Assembly: GCA_947496535.1 (NCBI GenBank)
Contig: CANMDE010000001.1
Span: forward strand, 434,001 to 498,000
DNA length: 64,000 nucleotides
Source: an uncultured Paracoccaceae bacterium
GTDB taxonomy: Bacteria; Pseudomonadota; Alphaproteobacteria; Rhodobacterales; Rhodobacteraceae
Direction of reading: 5' to 3'
The notes under the pieces were generated by a model that saw only the letters and a list, made by a program, of their open reading frames with translations, did no database searches and had not been told where the DNA came from. Position 1 is the stretch's first letter, and each line of letters starts with the position of its first letter. Below are positions 26,199 through 35,202 of this stretch, in pieces. A program made the position numbers and the translations under genes.

Positions 26199-27758
26199 AT
26201 GATGAAAAAGCAATTCCTGACTGCGGCGATGCTTGCCGCCATGACACCTGCTGCGGCCTTCGCGCAGGAGATGTCGTTTGATGACAAGGTGAACGAGGTG
26301 TTCGCCAATTCCACGGGTTGGTTCGTGAGTTTGATTTTCTCAAACCTTCCCTTTCAGGTCGCCGGTGCCAGTTTCCCCTGGATCGTGATGTGGCTGGTGA
26401 TTGGTGCGACCGTGTTTACCTTTTACTTTGGACTGATCCAGTTTCGCGCCTTTGGGCATGCGATCAGTCTGGTCAAGGGCGACTATTCCGATCCTAATGA
26501 TGCCGGTGAGGTCAGTCACTTTCAGGCGCTGACGACGGCGCTGTCGGGGACGGTTGGTCTTGGTAACATCGCTGGTGTGGCGGTTGCCGTGGGGATCGGT
26601 GGCCCCGGTGCGACGTTCTGGATGATCTTTGCGGGTCTGCTGGGCATGGCATCGAAGTTCACTGAATGTACGTTGGGTGTGAAATATCGCAACGAATACC
26701 CTGATGGTACCGTTTCAGGCGGCCCGATGTATTACATGGTCAAAGGTTTCAAAGAGCGAAACTTGCCTGGTGGCGGTATTCTGGCCTTTCTCTTCGCGAT
26801 CTTTTGTATCTTGGGTGCGTTGGGCGGGGGCAATATGTTCCAAGCCAATCAGGCGCATGCGCAAATTGCGGGTATCACGGGTGACTATCCCGGTTGGATT
26901 ACTGGTGTGGTTTTTGCGATTGTCGTGTTCCTCGTGATTGTGGGTGGCATCAAATCCATCGCGCAAGTGACCGAGAAAGTCGTGCCGTTCATGGGCATTA
27001 TGTATGTTCTCGTCGCAATAGTGATTTTGCTGGTGAACTACGACAAGATCGGCTGGGCATTTGGCCAGATCTGGGCTGGTGCGTTTACCGGTCTGGGTGT
27101 TGCTGGCGGATTTGTCGGCGCGTTGATCCAGGGCTTCAAACGAGCAGCGTTCTCGAACGAAGCTGGTGTAGGTTCTGCGGCCATTGCACACTCTGCCGTG
27201 CGTACAAAGGAACCTGTCACTGAAGGTGTCGTGTCCTTGCTGGAGCCGTTCATCGATACCGTGGTGATCTGCACAATGACCGCGTTGGTTATTACCATCT
27301 CGGGCATGTTGGTTACTGATCCGGAGACAGGTCTTTTCGTGCTTAACGAAGCAGGAACGCAGATCGCGACCGTGAACGACGTATCGGGCGTGCAGTTGAC
27401 ATCGGCGGCCTTTGCCACCGGGTTCAGCTGGTTCCCTTATGTGCTGGCGATTGCTGTCATCTTGTTCGCATTCTCGACCATGATCAGCTGGTCCTATTAT
27501 GGCCTGAAGGCGTGGACCTATCTGGTAGGCGAGGGCAAGACAAAGGAGCTGATCTTTAAGCTGATCTTCTGCGTCTTTATCGTGATCGGTGCTGCCGCCC
27601 AACTGGGGGCCGTCATCGACTTCTCTGATGCGATGATCTTTGCGATGGCTGTGGTCAACATCACTGCGCTCTACTTCCTGATGCCGATCGTCAAGCGCGA
27701 GATGAACAGCTATTTCGCACGGCTTAAGTCTGGTGAAATCGTCAGGCACAAGCACTGA
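26199..27758 (+). CDS. Sodium:alanine (AGCS-family) symporter
   Basis: 519 residues. It has a cleavable signal-like N terminus (to about AFAQ), then about ten membrane helices. The AGCS signature GPGATFWMIFAGLLGMASKFTE is present, with GTVGLGNIAGVA upstream of it and FSNEAGVGSAAIAHS later. The family imports alanine or glycine with Na+. Start 26199 or 26202 (MMKKQ) is preferred, with AGGGGGCGG just before it; the frame is open from 26187, overlapping the uspA stop. A strong terminator follows. Confidence 0.92.
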   Translation: MMKKQFLTAAMLAAMTPAAAFAQEMSFDDKVNEVFANSTGWFVSLIFSNLPFQVAGASFPWIVMWLVIGATVFTFYFGLIQFRAFGHAISLVKGDYSDPNDAGEVSHFQALTTALSGTVGLGNIAGVAVAVGIGGPGATFWMIFAGLLGMASKFTECTLGVKYRNEYPDGTVSGGPMYYMVKGFKERNLPGGGILAFLFAIFCILGALGGGNMFQANQAHAQIAGITGDYPGWITGVVFAIVVFLVIVGGIKSIAQVTEKVVPFMGIMYVLVAIVILLVNYDKIGWAFGQIWAGAFTGLGVAGGFVGALIQGFKRAAFSNEAGVGSAAIAHSAVRTKEPVTEGVVSLLEPFIDTVVICTMTALVITISGMLVTDPETGLFVLNEAGTQIATVNDVSGVQLTSAAFATGFSWFPYVLAIAVILFAFSTMISWSYYGLKAWTYLVGEGKTKELIFKLIFCVFIVIGAAAQLGAVIDFSDAMIFAMAVVNITALYFLMPIVKREMNSYFARLKSGEIVRHKH

Positions 27759-27781
27759 GACCTGACGCATAATTGAAAACG

Positions 27782-27814
27782 AAAGGCGCGCCGATTGTTC
27801 GGCGCGCCTTTTTC
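27782..27814. terminator. Bidirectional terminator between the symporter and the PilJ-domain gene
   Basis: The stem AAAGGCGCGCCGA/TCGGCGCGCCTTT has a four-base loop (TTGT) and T/A runs on both flanks, placed between convergent genes. It probably serves both. Confidence 0.9.
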
Positions 27815-27835
27815 ATTTCAACCAATCAAACCAAA

Positions 27836-28801
27836 TCAAAGCTGTAGTTTGGACGCCTCGGAGTAAAGGCCCACGACTGTATTCATGTGGCCGGTCATGG
27901 CGTTCATATCGCGGAAAATGCTGCCTCTGGTTTCGTCGTCCAGTTCTTCGCCGGCCAGAACCTGCTGCACAAATGGCATCAACGCGGCCCAGTCGCTGAT
28001 CACGATGTCCAGCCCGGCTTCGACATCGCTATTGGGTGGGGTTTCGATTCCGGCTGTTTCCATGCCGTAGCGCAAGGCGTTGAGCGATGCGTCAAACATT
28101 TTCATGGTCGTCTCAAGTTCCGCATTGGCGATGTCGGTTGTGATACCTGCCTCAATCAGGCAGATATTTTTTGACATGCGCTGGGTCAGCATGCGTTGGC
28201 GCCCGGCAATGTCGATCGTGATTGCGTCGGATTGCAACAGGGCTGTCGGATCAGAGTACTGACCGGAAATCTCGCTTACCAGAAGTTTGGCAGAGGAGAG
28301 AACCTCGCCGCTTTGCGCTGCCATTATTGCGATTTGATCGACGGTACCGCCGTTGTCATCGACGGTTTGCGCGACAGTGAACATCGGTTCCCATCTTTCA
28401 CGCAGGTCAGCGATTTGGACCAATGTCTTGCGGCGGGTTTCGGCACCGATAATGCCAAGATTGTCGTCGCCGAATTCAAGCGCATCAACGATCTGCTCAA
28501 ACTCTGCGGCGGCATTGACCAGCAACGTCTGGCTCGTTTCGGTGTCGATGCCGCTGGCCAGATTACAGGCGGCCGCTGGAATGCGCTGACTAAGCATACG
28601 CAGCTTGCCCGAGAAATCGATGCGTTGACTGGCGCCTTCGTCTTCGAGGAATTGGGCCCTTTGGACTGACGGCGCTGGTGCTGTTGAATTTTTGTCGGAA
28701 AAATCACCTAATGCAAACGTTGGAACCGATAGCGTCAGGATGACACCGATGGTTGTTGCCGATTTCAGAACTGAAATGGCAGTTTTGGCATAAATAGCCA
28801 T
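27836..28801 (-). CDS. Exported protein with two PilJ-type (type IV pili MCP N-terminal) sensor units
   Basis: 321 residues. An N-terminal export signal (hydrophobic to about VPTFA) is followed by two copies of the PilJ/NarX-like four-helix unit, recognisable by LRMLSQRIPAAAC and QRMLTQRMSKNIC. No transmembrane anchor, HAMP or signalling domain follows, so it would be a free periplasmic binding or sensor protein. The PilJ domain in known proteins senses small ligands or anions in the periplasm. It is downstream of a related gene and of the binding protein-OmpA fusion, and the three form a same-strand cluster. Function unknown. Confidence 0.82.
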   Translation of the reverse strand: MAIYAKTAISVLKSATTIGVILTLSVPTFALGDFSDKNSTAPAPSVQRAQFLEDEGASQRIDFSGKLRMLSQRIPAAACNLASGIDTETSQTLLVNAAAEFEQIVDALEFGDDNLGIIGAETRRKTLVQIADLRERWEPMFTVAQTVDDNGGTVDQIAIMAAQSGEVLSSAKLLVSEISGQYSDPTALLQSDAITIDIAGRQRMLTQRMSKNICLIEAGITTDIANAELETTMKMFDASLNALRYGMETAGIETPPNSDVEAGLDIVISDWAALMPFVQQVLAGEELDDETRGSIFRDMNAMTGHMNTVVGLYSEASKLQL

Positions 28802-28858
28802 ACTTATTAACTCCTCAACTAGTTACCAATGCCCCCACACTAATTACTCAAAATTTAC

Positions 28859-28894
28859 TAACGCCCCCGAATAACACAACCACCGGGGGCGTTC
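28859..28894 (-). terminator. Hairpin after the PilJ-Cache gene
   Basis: AACGCCCCCG and CGGGGGCGTT are separated by a loop of about 15 bases, just past the 3' end of the PilJ-Cache gene on the minus strand. The T-run after it is imperfect, so some readthrough into the next PilJ gene is likely. Confidence 0.55.
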
Positions 28895-28913
28895 TTTATA
28901 ACAAAAAGATAGT

Positions 28914-30371
28914 CTACATAAGGCTTTGAACATTGATGCCGAAGGTCACAGCACCGATCAGTTCGCCGGTAGCCGGATCAGTGACCGGGACAGAAGCCTG
29001 CGTTTGGTAGAAGCCTGTGCTGTCGTCAAATTCGACTTCGCTGATGTGAACTTCACCGCTGCCGTTGCCGTAGGTTTCCTGCCACTTGGCTTCGTCACCT
29101 TGCCAGTAGTCGGATGTTACAGCACTTTGCGCAACGTTCAGGCCCTTGTTGTCCATCACGAAGACTTCGGTCACAAGGCCGGTTGTGGCCTCTTGCTGTG
29201 CCACCAGCCATTCGGACACGGGACGGCCCATCAGATCGTCGACAAGCTCACCACCGTCGCCGCCGGCTTCCGCCCGCCATTTCTGGTCGAGTGCATCAAT
29301 ATCGGCTTGCTGCAGTCCGGCATGCGCTTCGTTCTGGGCGTTGACCGCGGCGATTAGATCGGCGTTTTCAAGCCATCCATTCAGCTCTGTTTCGATGTAG
29401 GCTTCCAGAGGCACCTTATAAATGCCGGACTGGCCTGGTGACGCAATCAGGTAGAGAGTGATCGTGTTGTCGATCCCGACTGACAAGTCGCCCGCCGTTT
29501 CGGCCATTTCGATCAGTTGGTCCGCGGTAGTACCGCCCGTTTCGACAATGTCCCCGACTAACGAGGCCTTGTCCGACCATGTGCCGTAGGTTTCCAACAG
29601 GCTATTTCGCACCGCGTCGGTCGGCGGTGGGCTGATGCCGACGTCTGCCATCCCGTCGCGCAGGGCGATGAGCGATTTGTCAAAGACATCAGCTGTCGTT
29701 TGCAATTCATCGGTTGTGCCGAAGGCATCGTTGCCTGCGAGAGTGCCGCAGGAAGTTCTCACCATCCGGTTCAGCAGCATGCGTTGACGTCCGATGAAGC
29801 TGAGCGTGATTGCTTCGGCCTGTGCCAGTTCCAGTGGGTTGGAGTAGTGCCCAGACATATCCGAGGCGAGGATCACAGCGGCTGCCAGCAGATCGGCATG
29901 ACTTTTTGCGATCAGTTCGACATCGGCGGGGTCAACGGTTCCATCGGCAATCCGTCCGGTTGCGTCCTCTAATGGAGCCCATAGTTCTTTCAAGGCGGCC
30001 AATGATCTTAGGTTGCGCGGGTTTTCTTCTGCTGTGGGAACGCCAAGAGTTGGGTTTCCATTTTCCAACGCATCCAGAATGCGTGCATAGTCACTCCGCA
30101 TGCTTGCCAAGTCGGCAAGAGCGTTTTCAGTGTCGACGCCTTCGTTGGCGCGACAAGTGGCAGCGGCAACGCCTTCGCTGAGCGAGCGCAGTTTGGCGGA
30201 CAAGTTTACGCGCGCCTTGCTGCCGTCATAGACCCCCTCAACGAGAATCTCGCCCTGGGCGAAGGAGGTTTGCGGGATTGCTGCCGTCATGATGGCTATG
30301 GCTGCGCCCGTTGTTGTGAGTGTTGTCATCAGTCGTTTGGGAAGACGGGTTGGGTTGAAAGATGGGAACAT
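28914..30371 (-). CDS. Exported PilJ-domain protein with Cache/PDC-like C terminus
   Basis: 485 residues. A signal peptide (ending TSFAQ) is followed by two PilJ-type units (LRSLSEGVAAATC and QRMLLNRMVRTSC). A linker leads to a C-terminal ~130-residue domain with TEVFVMDNKGLNVAQS, YWQGDEAKW and VPVTDPATGELIGAVTFGI, which resembles the membrane-distal part of periplasmic PDC/Cache sensors. It lacks any later transmembrane segment or output domain, unusual for Cache proteins. It probably arose by duplication with the neighbouring 321-residue gene. A ligand-binding role in the periplasm is inference. Confidence 0.82.
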   Translation of the reverse strand: MFPSFNPTRLPKRLMTTLTTTGAAIAIMTAAIPQTSFAQGEILVEGVYDGSKARVNLSAKLRSLSEGVAAATCRANEGVDTENALADLASMRSDYARILDALENGNPTLGVPTAEENPRNLRSLAALKELWAPLEDATGRIADGTVDPADVELIAKSHADLLAAAVILASDMSGHYSNPLELAQAEAITLSFIGRQRMLLNRMVRTSCGTLAGNDAFGTTDELQTTADVFDKSLIALRDGMADVGISPPPTDAVRNSLLETYGTWSDKASLVGDIVETGGTTADQLIEMAETAGDLSVGIDNTITLYLIASPGQSGIYKVPLEAYIETELNGWLENADLIAAVNAQNEAHAGLQQADIDALDQKWRAEAGGDGGELVDDLMGRPVSEWLVAQQEATTGLVTEVFVMDNKGLNVAQSAVTSDYWQGDEAKWQETYGNGSGEVHISEVEFDDSTGFYQTQASVPVTDPATGELIGAVTFGINVQSLM

Positions 30372-30549
30372 TGGGGTAGTCCTTAAGTATTCTTCTGGGT
30401 CGCCCCGAGGGCGGTTTTGATCACGATGCGTAAATTAGGTGTCAACCGGTGAGCGAATTCTAAAAACGTTGACGCCTCAGGCTTAGCGCAAAGGGGTACA
30501 TGAGTTTTTTTAACGAAGTCCGCAGATATTTTAGCGGGCTATTCACTCG

Positions 30550-30590
30550 TATAAAAAGGGGAAGGATTTGCATCCCTCCCCCTTTTGAAT
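30550..30590 (-). terminator. Terminator of the binding protein-OmpA fusion gene
   Basis: On the minus strand, AAAAGGGGGAGGGAT and ATCCTTCCCCTTTTTA form a stem with a four-base loop and a T-run, seven bases past the stop of the fusion gene. A clear Rho-independent terminator. Confidence 0.8.
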
Positions 30591-30596
30591 TTTGTC

Positions 30597-32186
30597 TTAT
30601 GCTGGCGACTGGATCCAGACTTCAACACGGCGGTTGATGGACCGCTGTCCTTCGGTGATGTTGCATGTTGCCGGCGCAATTTCACCGTAACCCGCAGTTG
30701 CCACAGTGATACCGTTCAGACGATCGCCTGCGAAGTCGCGCAACGTGGCGCGAACCGACTCTGCACGACGTACGGACAGTTCGCGGTTGCTTTCGAATGC
30801 ACCTACATCATCCGTGAAGCCCACGATCAGAACCTCTGTGCCTTCGGGCTGCGTTTCCAGATAGTCGGTCAGACGCTCCAGGTTCAGCAGACCACGCTGG
30901 TCAAGGTTTTGCGAACCGGTGCGGAAGCGGAATGTGGATGACAGGCGGTCATAGTTGACCATCTGCGCCAGCATTTCACGCATCACGCCACCTTCGAATG
31001 CATCCACATTTGGATCCAACAGGCTTTGTGCACGTGGGTCGTCCATTGTTTGCGCACGACGGTCGATGCCAAGGTCGATAAAGCCTGCTTTGGCGATAAC
31101 TTCGTCAGCTGCATTGGAAACTGCGTAATCGACGAAGTTTTCCGATTCTGAAATGTTAGTATCTGCACGGTTGTAGAGATAGAGGAAACGCTGCAGCGCG
31201 TATTCTTCTGTCCGGGCGGAGAACGCATCAGGCACCATCGTCTGGCCGCATTCATTGATCAACGTCAATGGCTTGGCGCCACGCTGGAAGGCATAGCCGA
31301 CATAACCGATGGCGTTTGGATCGTCATTGACTGTCGCAGCCATCGCGTTGTTGTCGCTGATCGTGAAAGCCTGGCCGGTTTGCGAAACGCCTTCACCCAA
31401 AACGCGCTCGTCGAAGACACCACGCGTACCGGACGTTTCATCACGTGTCAGAACAGTGATTGGGGCATTTTCACCGCCTACTTCGGACCAGTTGGTAATG
31501 GCCCCACTGTAGATCCCGGCAAGCTGTTGTACCGACAGGGTGTCGATAGGGTTGCTGGGGTGTGTGATAACCACAAGGCTGTCGATTGCCAGGATGTGCT
31601 CTTGGTCAGGGCTGACCATGTTGCCGGCGCCTGCATCGCGTAATGCGCGTGCTTCTTCAACGCGGATACGACGTGAAGACATAGCGACCTGAGCGGATTT
31701 GCCCAGAAGATTGGCGAAGCCATCGCTGGAACCAGTGGAGCGGATCAGGAAGTTGCCGACCGGATCACCGAAACCTTCGTCGCCGATCATTTCGGCGAGT
31801 ACTTCGCCACCGGCGCCAAGTTCTGTTGTTGTTACTTCGGCGTTCAGATAGGCAGCGTAACCTGACATCAACAGAGGCATAACACCCAGACCAACGGTGT
31901 CAGACCCCGAAAGGGTGACGTCCGCTTCGGCGGCTGTTTCAAAGCTTGGGCAGGCAGCGCCTTCGCAACGAACCCGAGATGCCGAGATACGCAGATCGCC
32001 CAGACCTGTGCGGATCACGTAGTTGTTGTCGGTGAATTCGATGAAATCACCAACAAGGTTCACGGTGCCGTCAGCGGACCGCAGTGTCACCTCTTCGGCC
32101 ATCGCCGAAGCAGGAGCCAACATGGCCGTCGCCAATGCTATAGCAGAAACGAAATTTCTTTTCATTGAGAAGACTTTACTAGCCAT
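30597..32186 (-). CDS. Phosphate-type substrate-binding protein fused to an OmpA peptidoglycan-binding domain
   Basis: 529 residues. After the signal peptide (to about ASAMAEE) comes a ~65-residue beta-rich segment (VTLRSADGTVNLVGDFIEF). A PstS-like periplasmic binding domain follows (about 90-370; LSGSDTVGLGVMPLL, DETSGTRGVFDERVL, IGYVGYAF). The C terminus is an OmpA_C domain (about 400-525; IVGFTDDVGAFESNRELSVRRAESV). The fusion would hold an anion-binding domain on the cell wall. No Pst permease or ATPase is nearby. GGAG six bases before ATG 32186 favours this start over 32198. A downstream terminator separates it from the PilJ-Cache gene. Confidence 0.88.
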   Translation of the reverse strand: MASKVFSMKRNFVSAIALATAMLAPASAMAEEVTLRSADGTVNLVGDFIEFTDNNYVIRTGLGDLRISASRVRCEGAACPSFETAAEADVTLSGSDTVGLGVMPLLMSGYAAYLNAEVTTTELGAGGEVLAEMIGDEGFGDPVGNFLIRSTGSSDGFANLLGKSAQVAMSSRRIRVEEARALRDAGAGNMVSPDQEHILAIDSLVVITHPSNPIDTLSVQQLAGIYSGAITNWSEVGGENAPITVLTRDETSGTRGVFDERVLGEGVSQTGQAFTISDNNAMAATVNDDPNAIGYVGYAFQRGAKPLTLINECGQTMVPDAFSARTEEYALQRFLYLYNRADTNISESENFVDYAVSNAADEVIAKAGFIDLGIDRRAQTMDDPRAQSLLDPNVDAFEGGVMREMLAQMVNYDRLSSTFRFRTGSQNLDQRGLLNLERLTDYLETQPEGTEVLIVGFTDDVGAFESNRELSVRRAESVRATLRDFAGDRLNGITVATAGYGEIAPATCNITEGQRSINRRVEVWIQSPA

Positions 32187-32824
32187 CATTTTCTCCATTT
32201 ACTTTCTTTGTTGTTCAAGTTCGTGGTTCACCTGAACGCCTTGAATTAAGATCTGAATCGAAAAAAATCCGAGAGGATCTTTCGATTTACTCGGTTAAAT
32301 TGGCCAAGTTTTGTGCACAAATTGAGGCGAAACATTGCTCATTTTTGTTGAGATCAAAGTACGCGATTTGCATCGGTGTATGTCTATGAAAAAGTGCATG
32401 GCGGCTTTAGGATATTTGACGCTGAAATCACTCCGGTTTTTGCAATAACTACCTATTGCGAAAGCAAAAAGCGGTGGTGTACCCTTATGTTGCGGGGCTT
32501 CGCAGGCATGTAAAACTTAATGCTGTCGTTGCAAAAAAGTGACGCTTTTAGTAGCTGCTGAAGCAACAAAGCGGGCGTTTTGCGCAAAAAATTGGGCTTC
32601 CGTTTCCAAATTATGGCCAATCCGACACATTCTTGCGGGCTTTGCACCGTTTCAGCAATCGGAGACGCCATATTTAAATGGAAAAACTGTTCGTCTGTTG
32701 ATTCTTCTTCTTGCCAAAAAGAAGTACAAGCCTAGTATCCAAGAGTTTAGCATTGAAATCCAGTAGATAGCAAAAAGCCCCGCTTTAGAAACGGGGCTTT
32801 TTACGTGTAATAAGAGGTGTAAGG
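32187..32824. other. Long intergenic region, mostly unexplained
   Basis: About 640 bases, AT-richer than the neighbours. It holds the promoter of the fusion gene and a perfect palindrome TTTGTGCACAAA (32311-32322), about 125 bases upstream of it. Two short opposing frames around 32453-32766 have no ribosome-binding site or family resemblance and may be remnants of a lost gene. The right end contains the terminator of the purine operon. Confidence 0.5.
32772..32802. terminator. Terminator at the end of the purine uptake/xanthine dehydrogenase operon
   Basis: AAAAAGCCCCG and CGGGGCTTTTT flank a nine-base loop, about 22 bases past the stop of the BMP gene on the minus strand. Symmetrical A/T runs would let it work in both directions. 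Confidence 0.9.
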
Positions 32825-33898
32825 TTATTGTGGGATTTCGCCCGCCAGACCTTCGACATAGAAATCCATTCCGGCCAGCGTGCCATCATCGGCAACCTCA
32901 CCCTCCGCGAGCCATGCAGAGCCGTCTTGCTTATTCAGCGGGCCGGTGAATGGGTTGTATTCACCGCTGCGCATGGCTTCGATCATCGCTTCGGCGCTTG
33001 CCTTTACTTCAGCTGGGACTGCTTCGGTGATTTCACCGATTTCGACCATGCCGGGTGCGATCCCGTCCCATGTGTCTGTGCTTTCCCATGTGCCGTCGAT
33101 CACAGCCTGCGTCCGCGCAATATAATAGGGCGCCCAGTTATCGATGATGGATGAGACACGCGGAAAGGGCCCAAACTCTGCCATGTCAGAGGCTTGTCCG
33201 AAGGTGACAACATTGCCGGCGGATTGTGCAGCCGCTTGCGGTGCTGTGGAGTCGGTATGTTGCAGGATAACGTCCGCACCTTGTTCGATCAGCACGCTGG
33301 CGGCTTCGGCCTCTTTCGCGGGGTCGAACCATGTGTAGGCCCAGACAATCTTGAATTCGACGTCAGGGTTCACTTCCTTGGCGTGGATGTAGGCGGAGTT
33401 AATGCCCCGGATTACCTCTGGGATCGGAAATGATGCAATATAGCCGATGATGTTGCTTTCGGTCATCTCGCCTGCAATGTGGCCTTGTACGGCGCGTCCC
33501 TCATAGAAGCGTGCAGAATAGGTCGATACATTGTCAGCCCGCTTGTACCCTGTGGCGTGTTCGAATTTCACGTCAGGGAATTTTTCGGCCACTGCGACGG
33601 TCTGGTCCATGTAGCCGAACGATGTCGTAAAGATCAGGTCTGCCCCGTTCAGCGCCATTTGCGTCATGACCCGCTCTGCATCAGGTCCCTCGGGCACGCT
33701 TTCGACAAAGACGGTATCAACGGCATCGCCGAAATGTTCCTCGACGGCCAGACGGCCCTTATCATGTTCATAGGTCCAGCCGCCGTCGCCCACAGGCCCG
33801 ACATAGACGAAGCCCACTGTCGTTGTGTCCTGTGCCGCAACCCCTGTCGCAAGGCCAAGCGCGAGTGTCGCCCCGGCCAGAATTGTTTTGATTGTCAT
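32825..33898 (-). CDS. BMP-family periplasmic nucleoside-binding protein
   Basis: 357 residues. A signal peptide ends VAAQD. The mature protein has the BMP/PnrA pattern VGFVYVGPVGDGGWTYEHDKG, LIFTTSFGYMDQTV, VVTFGQASDMAEFGP. BMP proteins deliver purine nucleosides or bases to an ABC importer. It is the last gene of the minus-strand unit that begins with xdhA, so it supplies the substrate side of purine catabolism. ATG 33898 has GGGG six bases upstream; ATG 33904 two codons earlier abuts the same GGGG. Confidence 0.92.
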   Translation of the reverse strand: MTIKTILAGATLALGLATGVAAQDTTTVGFVYVGPVGDGGWTYEHDKGRLAVEEHFGDAVDTVFVESVPEGPDAERVMTQMALNGADLIFTTSFGYMDQTVAVAEKFPDVKFEHATGYKRADNVSTYSARFYEGRAVQGHIAGEMTESNIIGYIASFPIPEVIRGINSAYIHAKEVNPDVEFKIVWAYTWFDPAKEAEAASVLIEQGADVILQHTDSTAPQAAAQSAGNVVTFGQASDMAEFGPFPRVSSIIDNWAPYYIARTQAVIDGTWESTDTWDGIAPGMVEIGEITEAVPAEVKASAEAMIEAMRSGEYNPFTGPLNKQDGSAWLAEGEVADDGTLAGMDFYVEGLAGEIPQ

Positions 33899-33928
33899 AC
33901 TCATCCCCTTGGTGGTCGTGAAAGGCCT

Positions 33929-34843
33929 CTAGCGCGAGGCATGGAAGATTTGGCCAAGCGCCCCCGGTGCCCGACCGCTGCGCATAATAACAAGAACCGC
34001 GATGGTGGCCAGATAGGGCGTCATGGAAAGATATTCGACCGGGAGGGCCGACCCCGCTGCTTGCAGGTTGAGCTGTAGAACAGTGATGCCGCCGAACAAA
34101 TAGGCACCAAGCAAAAGCCGCCAGGGTCGCCAGCTGGCAAAGACCACAATCGCCAGCGCGATCCAGCCTGCGCCTGCCGTCATCCCTTCGGTCCATTGTG
34201 GCACGCGCACAAGGCTGAGATACGCGCCGCCCAGCCCTGCGCAGGCCCCACCGAAGATGATGGCGGCAAGTCGGACTTTGATAACGTCATAGCCGAGCGC
34301 ATGGGCGGCCTCGTGGTTTTCGCCAACCGCACGCAGCACGAGGCCGAGGCGGCTGTAGGTCAGGAACGCCCAGACACCAGCCACAAAGATCAGTCCAACA
34401 TAGACCATGGGGTCATGTTGAAAAATGATCGGCCCGATGATGGGAATGTCACCTAGCAGCGGGATGTGCCAGTCGGGGAAGGCCGGGGCCTTGATCCCGA
34501 TATAGCCTTGTCCCACCAGCGCCGACAGGCCAAGGCCAAAGAGGGTCAGCGCGAGACCAGTCGCCACCTGGTTGGACAACAGAAATTGTGTGAGCCCCCC
34601 GAAGATGAGCGCGAGGCCCGCACCTCCGGCAGCGGCCCCCAAGAAGCCCAGCCAGGGTGAGCCGGAGTTGACCGCCACCACAAAACCGCAGACGGCACCG
34701 GTGATCATCATGCCTTCAACGCCGAGGTTCAGCACGCCCGCCCGTTCGACCACTAATTCGCCAATCGCGGCCAACAGAATGGGGGTGGCTGCCACCATCA
34801 GGGAAGCGAGCAGTAGGACGGGATTGATTGCAGAGAGGTCCAT
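33929..34843 (-). CDS. Nucleoside ABC importer permease (second subunit)
   Basis: 304 residues, about nine helices, with GELVVERAGVLNLGVEGMMI near the N terminus and a later ALGYDVIKVRLAAIIFGGACAGLGGAYLSL, the BPD_transp_2 pattern of BMP-type and sugar importers. It pairs with the 359-residue permease to form the channel. Start 34843 overlaps the stop of the preceding small membrane protein (ATGA), which rules out the in-frame ATG at 34864 as the better choice. Confidence 0.92.
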   Translation of the reverse strand: MDLSAINPVLLLASLMVAATPILLAAIGELVVERAGVLNLGVEGMMITGAVCGFVVAVNSGSPWLGFLGAAAGGAGLALIFGGLTQFLLSNQVATGLALTLFGLGLSALVGQGYIGIKAPAFPDWHIPLLGDIPIIGPIIFQHDPMVYVGLIFVAGVWAFLTYSRLGLVLRAVGENHEAAHALGYDVIKVRLAAIIFGGACAGLGGAYLSLVRVPQWTEGMTAGAGWIALAIVVFASWRPWRLLLGAYLFGGITVLQLNLQAAGSALPVEYLSMTPYLATIAVLVIMRSGRAPGALGQIFHASR

Positions 34844-35202
34844 CACAAAATCCCATCCAGCCATGCCTCGGGCAGCACAAACACTGCCAGCACCCCGGCG
34901 ATGATCCCGATCAGCACCCCGAAGCGTCCCAGAAACAGCGGCGATTTCTTCTTCTCAGACCGTCGGTTGGGCGGCAGTGCCCAGCCGGGGAATATCCGGT
35001 CAAAGATCCCGTCGAACAGCCGGTCGAGCGCCAGTATGCCATAAAAGAGGAGCACGCCTCCGACGCAAATCACCAGAGCGATCCAGAAATTCACTTCTGT
35101 AAAGAGTTGGATGCCAAACCCGACTGCCAGCCCCAGAAAAAACCCTATCGCCAGTTTGAAGAGCGTGTCTATCCAGTCGATCAGGCCTGCCTTTTCGCTC
35201 AT
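34843..35202 (-). CDS. Small membrane protein embedded between the two permease genes
   Basis: 119 residues with three hydrophobic segments (about 15-33, 38-58 and 93-113) and a basic cytoplasmic-looking loop RRSEKKK. It overlaps the upstream permease by ATGA and the downstream permease by ATGA, so it is translated as part of the operon. No known domain recognised. Canonical BMP importers need only the binding protein, ATPase and two permeases, so this is an extra component of unknown role, perhaps an accessory or assembly subunit (inference). Confidence 0.85.
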   Translation of the reverse strand: MSEKAGLIDWIDTLFKLAIGFFLGLAVGFGIQLFTEVNFWIALVICVGGVLLFYGILALDRLFDGIFDRIFPGWALPPNRRSEKKKSPLFLGRFGVLIGIIAGVLAVFVLPEAWLDGIL

